The translations under genes were made by a program, and so were the position numbers. From the NCBI GenBank assembly GCA_900708905.1, contig CAADRB010000011.1, forward strand, positions 3,111,146 to 3,175,145: a stretch of 64,000 nucleotides of DNA, in the 5' to 3' direction. The notes beneath the pieces are model-generated. The model saw only the letters and a list, made by a program, of their open reading frames with translations. It was not told the DNA's origin and made no database searches. Below are positions 44,787 to 57,244 of the stretch, piece by piece. Source of the DNA: Hymenolepis diminuta. Lineage: Eukaryota > Platyhelminthes > Cestoda > Cyclophyllidea > Hymenolepididae. Each line of letters begins with the position of its first letter. The stretch's first letter is position 1.

Positions 44787-46789
44787 GTAAGTGCCTATCT
44801 TTTCATCAATTATTCATCTAAATTAATACCAATATTTAATTGGAGTTAATAAAAGGTCAGTTTTATTGGGAGCATATTGTATGAATACCCACGTTTTAGG
44901 ATAATTACCATATTATAAGTTGAACTATTCTGAAGTAATATGCTAATATGGGTCTTTAAATAGTGTATCTCTTATTAGATGTATAATGAGATTGTGCTAA
45001 AACATTCAAAAGAATAGTCTGGAAATGCTTTATTTGGCATTATAGTTAACCTATACTTCATCTGTCAAAGGTGAATTTGTTGATCTGTTTTAATTCACTT
45101 TAAATTTTGTGCAACTACGCAGATTTATGTTTAGGATGAACTTCATGTCTAAGATTTTGGAAGTTTAAAAGTGATAGCAAAAACAATATTACATAAATTT
45201 TTGACATTGGTTAAACAAAAGTACATAAGTACCTTATGAATATCTTATTGTTATAAATTTCTGTAAGCTTGCAAGTGAATTTGCTGATAACCTCTAAACG
45301 TTTATTTTAGCGAACTGAGGCATTTGTTTATTTATTTAAACTTTTTTAAACAGTATCACATCATTCACTATACTTCCGGCATTTTCTTGTTTTAATTTCT
45401 TTCTTTTAATTAAGGAGTGATTTTGTATTAGAATGTCATGCAATACAACATTAACGTTTTTATATGTAAGTCACTTCTTTCAGACTACAAACGATTTCAC
45501 GTTTATTAGGATCTTGAGTGTTTTTATTAATGCGCACGGTAGCAGGACATTCTTAAGGAAAGGGCTTTGACATTTGGGTAAATGAGCATACCGACCTATA
45601 TACGCCTATGCATTTTTACCTTTTATTAGAGCTTATTCAGACTGAATTTTAAATGCTGCAGATAAACCCGATGATCTGGTTTATTGAAATAATTAAGAAG
45701 TTGATTGATTGTCACTTTTCGCCATTGCAATTACTCTTCTCAGCCACGTTGGATAAAACATTATATTCTTCAATTTGCCATGCGCTGCCTTTGTCGACCG
45801 ACAGATACCCAGGTAATTCTAGACTATTTTATCAACAGATCCACTATATTTCACTGGTATTAAATTGCGTAATATTAAAATTTATCAAATATTTTTTCCT
45901 TTAAATACGCAAATTTGTTAATTGGATTGTCATTGGAGTGAAATTGGAATGGAAACATAAGGTCACTGTCTCTAAATTTCAATTTCTTCAAAAACCATCT
46001 GATAAATTCATTAGAGTCTGTATATCTCCGGATAATTGTGTGTACCTTATTAGTTATGAAAATGATATCAGAAATATCCTAAAAACGATAGATTACCAAA
46101 CACTTTAAATGATTACTTCGGATATTTGTTTTAGAAATTTCACATCTCAGTAAAAATCACATTCGATTACGTTATTTATATTAGTACTCAGCCATATTTC
46201 ATGTCTTTAAAAACCTATCTCATAATTTCCAAATTAGTTCTCCATCGCTTGTTTAAGGGTGACCCAGACAGATGGCCTTAAATATTGTCAGAATTTAATC
46301 AAATAGACAAATGGGAAAACTGAATGAAAAGTGATTTGAAATACCTGTAGCCATAGAATTTTGAATAGATTCCAGATCTTAATTTGCATTCAGTACGTTG
46401 TATTTATTTTTAGCCAAAAAAATATTAATTTGCATAAATCAAATTGAAAGTCGTTCAATATGGAAATGCGAAATTCCGTGCGCTAATTAGTATTTAATAA
46501 CGTTTCGATCTTCACACTGTTTATTAGCCACATTAAACCTCAAATCAGCTCATTTTGCCTAAGTATGAACTGTAAACATTAAACAAGATAGTGTTGGTTT
46601 TAATACAGTTTTACCTTTGTTTGCTTTATTTAATCCCGTACAACAAAAATATTTTCACATTTTTTGATTCGGTTTACATATGGTTGCGGACGATTTAAGT
46701 ATAATAAATAGTGAGGAAGCAGTGTGGTGAGTAGCTAAACTTATATATTTTATCCCCTATTTTGCAACCCACAGTAAATAAATGAGTTA

Positions 46790-47125
46790 TGGGAAGAAAT
46801 TGAAATCAGTAAACAGAAAATTCAACGAATAATGAAGACATACAGATTAAAATATATACAGAGAGCAATATCAAGATACCAAAGAGCATAGCCCATTTGA
46901 ATTCTGGGTTCGATTTGTAGAGTATTCACCAACTGAGATTCTCACGGTCCAAAATTTAATTTCACGAATCGTCCCATGGATTGCAGTAAACGCTTGCTCA
47001 TGATGTTCATGTCCAAAATATTTTTACATGTCATTCAACAGCTTATAATTTTAACGTAAAAGAAGTGAGATAGGTAAAAATTGAAGTGAGCAGAGCTCCG
47101 TAAGCTGTGTGCTGCCTGATTTAAA
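46790..47125 (+). repeat. Interspersed 400-bp repeat family, copy
   Basis: GAGAGCAATATCAAGATACC, TTCTCACGGTCCAAAATTTA, ATTTCACGAATCGTCCCATG, GAAGTGAGATAGGTAAAAAT and GCAGAGCTCCGTAAGCTGTG match the 40190 copy, which has GATGAAATAGGTAAAATTA and GCAGAGCTTCGTAAGCTGTG. Confidence 0.6.
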
Positions 47126-49409
47126 TGTTCTGCTTTTGCAAATGACAGAATGACACTAGGCAATTATTATTCTTAAGAGGGTGACATTTATGATAATGGC
47201 TAAAGTCGTCCCAAATACAATAATGGATAATTTCTTATTCATTAAATTATAAGACGTTTTAAGATTAACATTTAACGAATCGAAATTGCCAAAGGCCCAT
47301 TTTCCTAAATTGCAATCGGGAGGAGCATTTAAAGCAAATTTGACTATTGCCATTGAGAGCAATAATGCTTTTTAAGTCTGTAAAAATGACCTATTTGTCG
47401 AGTGTCAAATTGACGGATAAAGCTAATAGACTGCATTTATTTTAACAATCAAGATGTGCTAAAAATAGATATCGGATGGATTTGTCCATGGAAACGTCCC
47501 ATTTATGATATTGCCTAGTAACAGCAGAGAGAGTAACAGTTCTCAAACAGCTGTTTTCTTGCTCTTTCTGATCGAGATTGATACATTTTGATTAATTTGC
47601 AACAAACATTGAGATAAACAATCCCATGGGGCCTTCTGCACACCTTGAAATACGCTATTTAAAGGTGACTTTGTGTATTATATCAAATCATGTTAAAAAT
47701 AGAAAAATTGTATAATCCTGGACTCAAATGCAAAGTTTGAGCAGAACAGTAGATTTGCTTATATTTTTATTTTAATTACGTTAAGAGAGTTACAGTCAAT
47801 ACTTCAACGATATTTAGAAATATAATAGTAGCATATATGAGAATTTAGTTCGGTACTCACATAAATCTTTTGTCAATGGGACACCGGTAAAATTTTAAAT
47901 GAAATTGAATCAATTCTAAGAACATATTCAATGTATTTCTTATCAAATTTCAAACAGAACTAAGGTCATTACTGCAGTTTAGTCTAACGTTATTTTTAAC
48001 TTTAGCAGTAAAACGTTTGCCTTTTGAACCGTGTTTGTTTGATTTATCTGACTTCAAAATAATGAACCTACTGTGCAACGGTTTAAAAGAGAACTTAATG
48101 ACAGGCAATTCCTGTTAAAAAGAATATATTTTATTTAAATATTACAGGTTTTTTAACTGACTGTTGCCCATGCAATCTCTTTCCTGATTAAAAACATCTT
48201 AGCTTAAACAATATTTGTTTGATGGCAGATGAAATATTTGGTACTCAGTTAAAGAAACCGTGGACTTGTGTTTTTTAGAGAAATCATTGCTTCGATTTTA
48301 GCATGTACTTCTTTATTAACCTACCATCATCCATTCAACTGATATTCTGAGTTTCTGCACTTCAGTGAAATTTTTTATGAATTTATTTTTTAATTGTTCT
48401 ATAGATAATAGTTCATTTATCAAACAAAAAAATATTAAATGACCTGGGATTTGATCGAGCATTTAAAGTTTGAAAACAATACGAAAATGTAAATAAAATA
48501 TTTAGGGCATTCTTCCTATTGTTTTTCCTGGCATTGTCAAAGAAGCAAACAGGATAACGTAAAAGTACTTGTCGACCTGTTTTATTTTCTTAACATGCCT
48601 GTTTATTTTACAAAATCTTTAGAACAGTCACTAAGACAGATACTGTTTTTTTAAGATTCATATAATGAGTTCATTTGTTAAAGTACATACTTTTTGACAA
48701 AAAAGCCTTGCAAAGAACTGATATGATGTTCTATTAGTAACCCAATCATCAGCCAATTCGTTAAACACAACATTTGGCAGGACTCAGTCTTATATTAAAA
48801 AAATAAATCATGATTCAATTTAATTGACTTTTTCAGGACGTCGTTTTATCAACATAGAAAAGATAAGGACTATTAGTAAGGACAGTTCTTTAGTCTACAC
48901 TGATTTACGTACGTCGCAAATCATTTCAATTATTTATTTACCAACCGATTGAGAAAAAATACGCCCATGAAAACTGTACATCAAAGTATGATTGGAAACA
49001 CATTATGTTACTGAGGTATACTTCATCAAATTTAAGTTATTCGTCACGTGCATTAACATCTTGATTAATCCTTTAATAATGATCTTTGCCTGATAGTTTA
49101 AGTAGTATTTATTACTTATAAGCAATACGTAGCCAAAACGTTATATCATATTAAATATGAATAGTTCTTTTTTAAAAATTTTCATTTATTTCGTTGGTCG
49201 TCTCATTGAGGAAGGGAAATACGAGCTATTATTAACTTTTGATGACAGTACATGAGAAACATTTTAGGATTCTCGTCTTAGTCTCACTCCCAACCAGGAG
49301 TTTTATTTTCTCTCTGATACAAAATAATCATCCTTTCAATACCAATGATTGGATGAGATATGAAAAATCAGTAGGTAAAAGGCTTATCAAACTGTCCGTC
49401 TTCCTTGAA

Positions 49410-49511
49410 TATTTCTTATATGATATCTTCCTGTGCCTTATCGGAAACAAATCAGATCTAGACGCCAGTGACCGCGTCACATACAGGATTAAATGTCGTT
49501 TCCTTTCTTAG
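49410..49511 (+). pseudogene. Short Rab-like GTPase fragment (G4 motif), uncertain
   Basis: Reads FLCLIGNKSDLDASDRVTYR followed by IKCRFLS and a stop. LIGNKSDL matches the guanine-specificity motif NKxD as found in Rab GTPases (hxGNKxDL), and the following D-x-x-R-x-VTY order resembles Rab4/Rab14. No P-loop, switch or DTAGQE motif was found around it, and no clean splice acceptor precedes it. It may be a processed pseudogene remnant, an orphan exon or chance. Confidence 0.25.
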
Positions 49512-50849
49512 TTTGTGGGAAAACAATACTAAAAGTCACTTTTGCAGAAACAAAACAATTGAACTTAATTTCCAATACAATTTTTTTTCATTTTTTCCAC
49601 TTCGTTCACCTGTTTCTTTTCTTTTAATTAACTTAATTTTTCAGTTCTAAACCGGTTATTAATCAGAAATTTCACTTCTCATATATATTTAAATTATAAT
49701 ACTGCAGCGAAACTGATAGTAAATAAAAAGACTTATATATTTTGAGCTCGAAAGCTCATTTTCAGTAACTAGTCCTGATTTTAATAAATAATTTCAAGGC
49801 TTATGCAATCAAACTATTACTCTTTCCGACAGGATTGTTCTTAATGTAGGCCAACATGAACTTACAAATTAATCCCACAGTGACTAAATGAGGCAGAGTG
49901 AATAGAAACATAAACAAAGTAAATTCAGACTTCAAAAAGAGTGTTAAATAGCAAACTGAAATGAATTATTAGAACGAATTTAATATGAGCATGCCTTCTT
50001 TCAATTGCCTTTAATGGTACCCTTAAAATTGGAATACAAGTTAATCGCTCTGTATTACGTTGGACAAATATTTTTACTTTGGAAAGTTGAAATTAACAAA
50101 TATAATTTTCATATTATATTCTACATGAGAGTAAGGTAAACTGTTCATTTTAGCCAAAAACCTACCTTGGCGTGATACTACCAGAGAATAGTAATAAGTA
50201 CAATTTTTAAATGTTTACTACGCAAAACAGCAATGCTTAAGTAAACTTCTATTAATAATGCGCATTTGAAGAATCTTCCCTTTTAATTATCAGGCATAAT
50301 ATTTTAGTCTTTAAATGAATGCCAAATAATACTTTTATAATTCTGAAAGTGAAATCTTCCACTAGCAAATATCAATTCTCGCTATTGAAAGCAGCATTCA
50401 TAAAGTAATTTAACTTCCACATTATCACATTGACAAACTATTACTCAACATAGAAATAGAGCAACAATTTGCACTTCATCAATGTGTCAAGAAATGAATC
50501 GAATTTTGTATAAATATTATAAATAGCAGCTTTATAATTCTAGATTGTCCTTAATATTCAAACTTTTATTATTTTTACTCACAGCTATGCAAAGACTGTT
50601 TACGAGTTCTAATCATGGAACAGAGCCAAATACGCAAAAAAACAATATTTTAGTAAGTTAGAAGAATATAGCGAAAAAAGGATACAATAACTATTTGTTT
50701 ATTTGTGTAAAAAGGATATTAAGTAATCTTTCTACGCATAAGGGGTATAATTCACTGTGTGATAACTAGATACTTCACTAACTCAATTTTCATAATGTTG
50801 ATCAATTGAGTTAATCGTATGCTTGCTTATGCTACTGATTTCTTTGTAT

Positions 50850-50930
50850 GTTTTACTAATTTTGAATGGGTCCATAAAACTAGCTCAATAGAGTTTACTC
50901 AACGTGAATTAATGCCATCATTGGAATCTA
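50850..50930 (+). repeat. Possible tail fragment of the interspersed repeat family
   Basis: GGTCCATAAAACTAGC and GAGTTTACTCAACGTGAATT resemble the tail block (AGCACCATAAACAATG, TTTACTCAAGGTAAAT) of the 38225 copy. Confidence 0.3.
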
Positions 50931-51199
50931 AACTGTTCGCTACCCTGTATACACAGATACTCAAAATCTAGGACAGAGTGTTGACGACGTATAACTCTCG
51001 TGAGTAACATGATTCACGAGATATATCATTACACTTTTCGGCACCATTCTTGTATAGGGTTTAAAATGGTTCTCAGAGTGGTAAAGAGAAATTCCACTCC
51101 TACTCAAAGTTGAAAGGTAAGTGATCTATTCGTCATTTATTGCATAGGACACAAATATTTTCCATTTACGTATATATATGCGGTGAAAAGCAGAAATGA

Positions 51200-51350
51200 T
51201 CGTTTAAAGTTTAGCTAAGCGGAAATGAAGTCAAGATATCAATAAATTATTAATCGGTTTGATTTTTGGTATCTGATAAAACAGGGCTCATAGTTGCAGT
51301 AATTATGATTTGTCTGAGGAAAATCAATTCCTACGGATCAGATATATCAT
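51200..51350 (+). repeat. Possible head fragment of the interspersed repeat family
   Basis: GAAGTCAAGATATCAATAAA and TTTGATTTTTGGTATC resemble the head blocks of the 38225 and 46790 copies. Confidence 0.3.
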
Positions 51351-51536
51351 AGCAGTAGAACTAAATCTTCTAACGATACTACAGCAAAGAAGATGCCTGC
51401 TTTACAAAAGAGGGTAACAGAGCAGTTATTCAGAATTTTTCCAGGGTTGGGATTAATTTACGGCCATAATGTCTCGATGGCACCAATATGTTGATCAAAT
51501 TAGATGCTGTCTTAGAATTTCACTGCATTATTTCTT

Positions 51537-51752
51537 CTAATGATCAATAATGTAGAATAATATTATAGCAAAAATTGTTCTTAAGATTAAATTTGCTCCA
51601 TGTGGTATCATGCTCCTGTAATTTAGCCACTTAGAGGCAGCGTAGCTTAAATCGTCATCGGTCGGAGTTCCAGGCTGTTTGAATGCATGTAGATTAGGCG
51701 ACCATGATATACTTGGAAAGTCGCGTCCTTCAGTTAGCCCAGTTAGGGACAT
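51537..51752 (-). CDS. Unrecognised open frame with coding-like composition
   Basis: 71 codons from an ATG at 51752. The first 50 residues (RDFPSISWSPNLHAF, KQPGTPTDDDLSYAASKW) come from GC-richer sequence with varied residues, unlike the surrounding AT-rich DNA. The C-terminal end becomes a hydrophobic AT-driven stretch. No domain is recognised. It could be an old gene or transposon fragment. Confidence 0.2.
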   Translation of the reverse strand: MSLTGLTEGRDFPSISWSPNLHAFKQPGTPTDDDLSYAASKWLNYRSMIPHGANLILRTIFAIILFYIIDH

Positions 51753-53089
51753 TCTAGACTAGAGGAATTAAACAGAAAAACGATAGGGCATGCATTTTCT
51801 TGCGGATACAGATATATATTTCAATTTGACGTTGTGTATGTGGCTGAAGAATAACGCATTGTAGGTATAGTAACATTTTAAGGTGGGGTTAATAAGCTGA
51901 ATAAAGATTTTACTCATCTGAACATTATCAGAAATCTATGAAAAATTCATTTTAGCATATTTCAGTACTCACGACTCAAAAATTTCACTTGCGTGAATAT
52001 TTAAACTCAGATTCAAGAATAGTTGCTAAAAGTTAAAGTAACGTTAATTTTATTATTGTCACAATGATAATACCGTTATTTCATTTGTCAAAACCAGGTT
52101 ATGCGAATTTCTGTACGAGTTCTAGTATCATTGGTTTTTATATATTCGTTGAATTATTTTTATGATAAAGCATAATATTAAATATTGGATAAAAAGCTTA
52201 TATTTTTCAAGTTTTCAAATTCATTTTTACGGAATTTATTTGAATATAGAGTGAAATATGCTTCTAAATATGCTTTTATCGAGAAACTTCAGATTCTTAA
52301 GACAAAAATATGTTAGTGTTTACGTAGGAATTTTGATCTTATCAACAGTATGAGCTTATAAATTCAAAAAAAACTACATAATTCTCGATTTCTATTCATG
52401 TTGCATTGATCACCACAATCAAAGTTCTTCATATTGAATAGTGAATATAGGGTTTATAAGAACTCACATGATGAATGTTTGGCCTCTGGCTACGTAAATT
52501 AAAATTTATTCACATAAATCATGGAAATAAGAAAATTCTCTTTTATATTATACTGACTTCCAATAATTTGGTATTTTGTTTTTCGATTTAAAACAGTTTA
52601 TTTATTTACTTTATAGCCAGGTTTCGATGTCATGTTCTTATAATAATTTATAATAGCATTGGCGTTCGTGAAGACTTTAGCATACCGTACAGTTTGTTGA
52701 TAATAATGTTCTTTTTCTGTTAACTAAAAATGGCGAATAAATTCTAGGTCGTATGATGAGCTTTTACTTAAATCTTGCTTTACTACCATAATATAATAAT
52801 AATAAAATAAGGCAGAAAGAAAACAGAAAAAACGTTGAGAATACCTTTTTCATTGGGGTTGTAAATTCTAATGCTTGATGTTTTAAAATTAATTCTCTCC
52901 CCCTCTGAATTACTGAGTGTAACCTATTTGAAACGACCTACCGAGAAAACACATATTTACTCGATAATATCGTATTATATTATGTCTGTTACGACTGATA
53001 CAAAAAACAAACTAGACATACTTCACGATAAGGGGAAGTTAATCGTGCATGAATCGTCATATCTCTAAGTTAATTTATAATTTAATCCG

Positions 53090-53350
53090 ACGCAGAGAGC
53101 CTGAGTAAATTCTTGTACTGAGCATGTTGACCAGCCGATTTATCAATATGGTTTTCTTCTTTCAAAGGCCAATAAGGAATTAAAACACTAGCTTACATGA
53201 TTTTCCATAATCTTATATTCTTTTACTCAGATACAACAGGATATTTTAAGCATATTACGCCTTACTACCACGTTTGAAATACATTATCTTTAAGAAAGTT
53301 TAATTGTTGTTAACTTAAATATGGACCGCAGATCCATAAACATTGCTTTG
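53090..53350 (+). repeat. Interspersed repeat family, 3' part
   Basis: GACCAGCCGATTTATCAATA, TTTTCTTCTTTCAAAGGCCA, TAGCTTACATGATTTTCCAT and GATCCATAAACATTGCTTTG follow the order seen in the 38225 and 40190 copies. Confidence 0.45.
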
Positions 53351-54094
53351 ATTTTCCATTATGAGTGATTTCTCAGCACATACTATATATCGCCCAAATA
53401 TTTATGCCCGTAAATCGAAAACTTTTGCTATTTTCTAGTTATTTAAGCCACTGCTTTAGAAAAATGGTTCTATTTGCCCCAACAAAATTCCGCAATTTAA
53501 ATTTTGCCTATTTTAAAATCTATTAACCGATATCTCAACCAGGACAAGAAAAATTATATTTCAAATCGAAATATTTACACTATATCATAAATCATAATAG
53601 TTCACATTAACAATTTAAGGAATAGGCGTTAATTTTAATAATAATGGGAAGAAAACGTGAAATAAAATATTAAATCTGTCAAAAGAAAGTATCTCATGAT
53701 TTTTTAACAATTATATTTTCACTCTGACAAATTAATTTTGAAATAACTTACCCTTTATTGCTAAGGAACATGGAGTTATTCCCAGTTAAAATAATGTAGT
53801 GAATAAAATTAAATGAATATATAAATCACTATTAGTTTTTTTATTAATTGGTTAATCGTTGATGAAAAATAATTATTTATAAATTTTCTTAACATTAAGA
53901 CTGCGGTATGAATTTTGGCCAATATCTTCCCCTCATTGGGTAGTTCTAAAAAAAATCAAGGAAAATAAAGTTTCTGGATGGATGAAATTCAATGTTTAAA
54001 TTGTCTTAATAATTCAAAATGACACCAATATTGTTATCGTATAGAGTAGTAATGTTAAATTTGGTGTCGTGGGATGTCACCTGAGCTTGCTTAT

Positions 54095-54195
54095 AAATTA
54101 AATAGAAAAGGAAATCAGGCAAAAGATGAGAATAAAGTCGAAGTCTCAAAAAGTTTTGCTTCCTTTTGTTTCATATTTCAGTTTAACTTACATTT
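54095..54195 (+). repeat. Interspersed repeat family, head fragment
   Basis: ATAAAGTCGAAGTCTCAAAA followed by AGTTTTGCTTCCTTTTGTTT resembles the head block (AAAGTCAGGGTAACAAAAAG, AGTCTTACTTCATTTGATTT) of the 38225 copy. Confidence 0.35.
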
Positions 54196-54877
54196 CCCAA
54201 TAAATTGGAATGTATGATGTATAGTGTCCTCTGACAGGTCGAGTATTTGCAGTTATTGGTCATATGTAAATAATAGTTTGTAATCAGGATTGATAATAGT
54301 ATAAGCTAAAGAATAATTTTGTTGAGATTAATCAATAAAATAGTAATTCGGAATACCTTTCGGTCAAACACTGTCCAGACAATGAATAATTTAAGACTGT
54401 TCAAGAAGGGTTTCAAAAATCATTTTCATTCCTTCTATTTCGTACTTAAAAACAAATTTACATCAGCCGTTTATCCTTTTTTAATTCATATCTAGCTGTA
54501 TCTTTGATTCTTAGGTCATTAATGTCAAAACCAAACAAATAAAGCACTTTCGTATTGATAATAAATAAATAGCATTATACTATTTCTATGTATTTGTTGG
54601 GATGATAAACACTGATTTTGTATTTTATTAACACGCATTTAAATTTAAGAATTAAGAATTTCAAATACACCGAATTTTAGAACTAAAGTTGCATCTTTGA
54701 TAGTAAGAGTTCTCTGGCACAACAATGAAAGTCTGATTAAAACTTCGAAGAAGACGACATTAAGTCTTCGTCTAACTTATGCATTCTATTATGAGTTATC
54801 AATTCGTAAAAAAATTAAATACTTTATACTGGATGAGTTAATAAACTGGTAAATTTGACATATTTTTCATATTATAG

Positions 54878-57244
54878 TCCACAATGTCACAAGTTACAAG
54901 CCACAGCCGAAGTACCAGTACGATAACCTCTCGGACAGTATTAAGTGAACAACAGACCACCACAACATCTGCCAATTTGATTCGTACTCGATCGTCTACT
55001 CTTCATGCCTACAATTCAACTAATATCCCCACTAAAGAGATCCGAACTTCTACCCTTCTGGATCATAGTGAGAGTGAAATGAGTAGCTCTATGCATGTCA
55101 CAAAGACATCTACTCTTCTTTCACCACTTTCAAATGAATTGGAACTCAAACCAAAATCTTCTCCCTGGTTCTGGAGGCGTCGATATACATCGAGGACTTC
55201 CTTGGTACGTTCAGCATCGACCAATAAAGCAAATGAAGGTGGAGATAGCCAGTGGATGGGTAATGGAGATAGTGAGCGGCCTTCGGGAGATGAGGCTTAT
55301 GATTCGAAGACGTCGACACTGAGTTCGGCTGTTACAATTGACGGAGTGGCATCTGCAGTGAGAAATAAACCTGTTGTAAGAAGTGTATCAACTAAAGATA
55401 CGAAATCCGGTGGAGGATTCCTGGTAAGTAGATTTATAAGAATATGCATTTAATAAATAAATGGCGATCCATTATCACAGTTTTAAAGATATCTCGTGAC
55501 TTTTATTGTTTCGATTTTGGTAAATTATTTAGGCTATTAGATGATGATTTAGTTTAACTCATATCAACTCCTACTGGTAATCTGATTTCTCATATAGCAC
55601 ACCTATTTTATTTATTTTTATATTGACTTTACAGAATAGTTTCGTGCGTTAGCTCTACACCTACACTGGTCTCATTCACTTTGTCTCATAGGACCCTTTT
55701 AACGATTTGAATAACTGAATCAGATGTTGATTTTTGAGTCTAAACATATTTTTCACAAATTAGATCTAGCCTTAAAACATGCAATGATTTTGTGCATTCA
55801 CCAGTTAAAATTGTATATAAGTTAGGATCAGTAAAATAATTCAAATAAATTTTTTCGAAGGGAACACACAATACAACTAGCCAAATTCATTCGAATTTAG
55901 TACTATTACCCATAATAAATCAAAATTATTTTTAATTGTTAAAATCAAATGAATATCACAAAACTATAGACAGCAGAATAGCTCAAAATGATGCATGAAA
56001 GCTCTGTAAAAATGAGAGAATGAAATTCGAAATAAAAAAGGTAGAATTCCATTAATTAGATTCTGACTTCGTTTTATTTTTCATTTTTAATTGTGTAGTT
56101 ATCTAACGTTCAAATTTTGAACAACACCAAATATTCCTTAGGCTCCTAAATAATGGCTTAATTTAAATAAATTCATGCTAGAATGCAAATAAATGATACA
56201 GTGATATTTTACTTTATTCCAACGTTAACGAGTTCTTTCATTACTTGATTTTTCTTATTGTAAATAAGATTTCATTTTTTCCACTAAGGAATACATTATT
56301 TCTCACAGAAATAAATCAATTTCATTTCATTTATATACGCCCTGGATTAAATTATCCGAGTTTTTCCAAATTCAAAATAAATGGAAAATTTTTGTAGATT
56401 GCATGCGGGCAGAAAATTTATGGGACAGAGATTCCTTCTATGCCCTCTGATAAATAGAGTTGAGTCGTTTTTAAGGAGGCGATTCTGACTCATCGATGGG
56501 CGTGGGCATCCCTTGAGTTCTATTTTTTGTCGATGTGCACGGATAGCAATAATAGTTGCCTGGACTACAGTTTATCTTCAAACTCTGATGCGATTTTTGC
56601 AAAATGTATTCAATTTGTTCACAGTAATTGCGAATTATGGCCAAACGATAGCACAGGTTCCAAAATTACAACGACTAATTGGGCTATCAATTAAGGGTTT
56701 GGAAACAATGTTAAAAGGTTATAAAACTATATTTCTTTGCCTAACAGTGTTCTTCGAAAATAACTTAATTTTAATTGAATGCAGCCTTTAAAATGGAACT
56801 TTGATTTTGACTAGGCATTCGGACATCCTTAGGGAATTACATAAAGTAATAGTTGTTATTATTACATCATTAACAAAGGTCAATAAAACCCAGCACCTTT
56901 AAATATTTTTTGATAAAACAATCGATTTTCACCCTCTTCAAGGCAATAAATGCAGCATCTAAAGTTACTACTCTTTCAGTCCGAGCAGAATTTTTTACTA
57001 TTAACGTGTACCAAACACTTCCTAAAAATACAATTCAGACTATATAGGATATTTCCTTTAGTTTAATTTCTTTTGTTAAACAGCGTTTTCTTCGAGCCAG
57101 CTTCGCTTCGCGTCCCAAAAGATCATCTGAAGTTAAACCCGGCACGCCGCCACTTTCGATGACTCAATCCGGTCTGGCGAGCTTAGCTGGCAAACAAGCC
57201 AACATTGCCAAAATGTTTGCTGATCCAAATAACCGCCTTTCAAC
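54878..57244 (+). CDS. Second gene, first two coding exons; unrecognised Ser/Thr-rich basic protein
   Basis: Exon 54878-55423 opens after acceptor ATTATAG, has ATG at 54884 (context CACAATG) and ends at donor CTG|GTAAGT. Exon 57084-57244 follows acceptor TTAAACAG and ends at AC|GTGAGT. Joined in frame they give 233 residues plus two bases. Residues 1-180 are Ser/Thr-rich with repeated basic-x-STL units (RSSTL 36-40, RTSTLL 54-59, KTSTLL 74-79, KTSTLS 142-147) and related RTSL, RSAST and RSVST. Such sites suit basophilic kinases, which is inference. A basic-aromatic patch SPWFWRRRYTSR lies at 93-104. The second exon adds RFLRASFASRPKRSS and SGLASLAGKQANIAKMFADP. No signal peptide, membrane segment or named domain is seen; it looks like a disordered N-terminal region of a larger cytoplasmic protein. 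It continues beyond the right edge. Confidence 0.75.

Larger units (their letters stand above)
44787..54877 (+). other. Candidate first intron of the second gene, about 10 kb
   Basis: Runs from donor GTAAGT at 44787 to acceptor ATATTATAG ending at 54877. It contains repeat copies near 46790, 50850, 51200, 53090 and 54100, an unrecognised minus-strand open frame near 51600 and a Rab-like motif near 49430. The exon link is inferred from position and splice sites only. Confidence 0.4.

Noticed and set aside
55095..55322. 75-codon frame overlapping the main coding exon
   Set aside because: It is a +1-frame shadow of the exon at 54878-55423.
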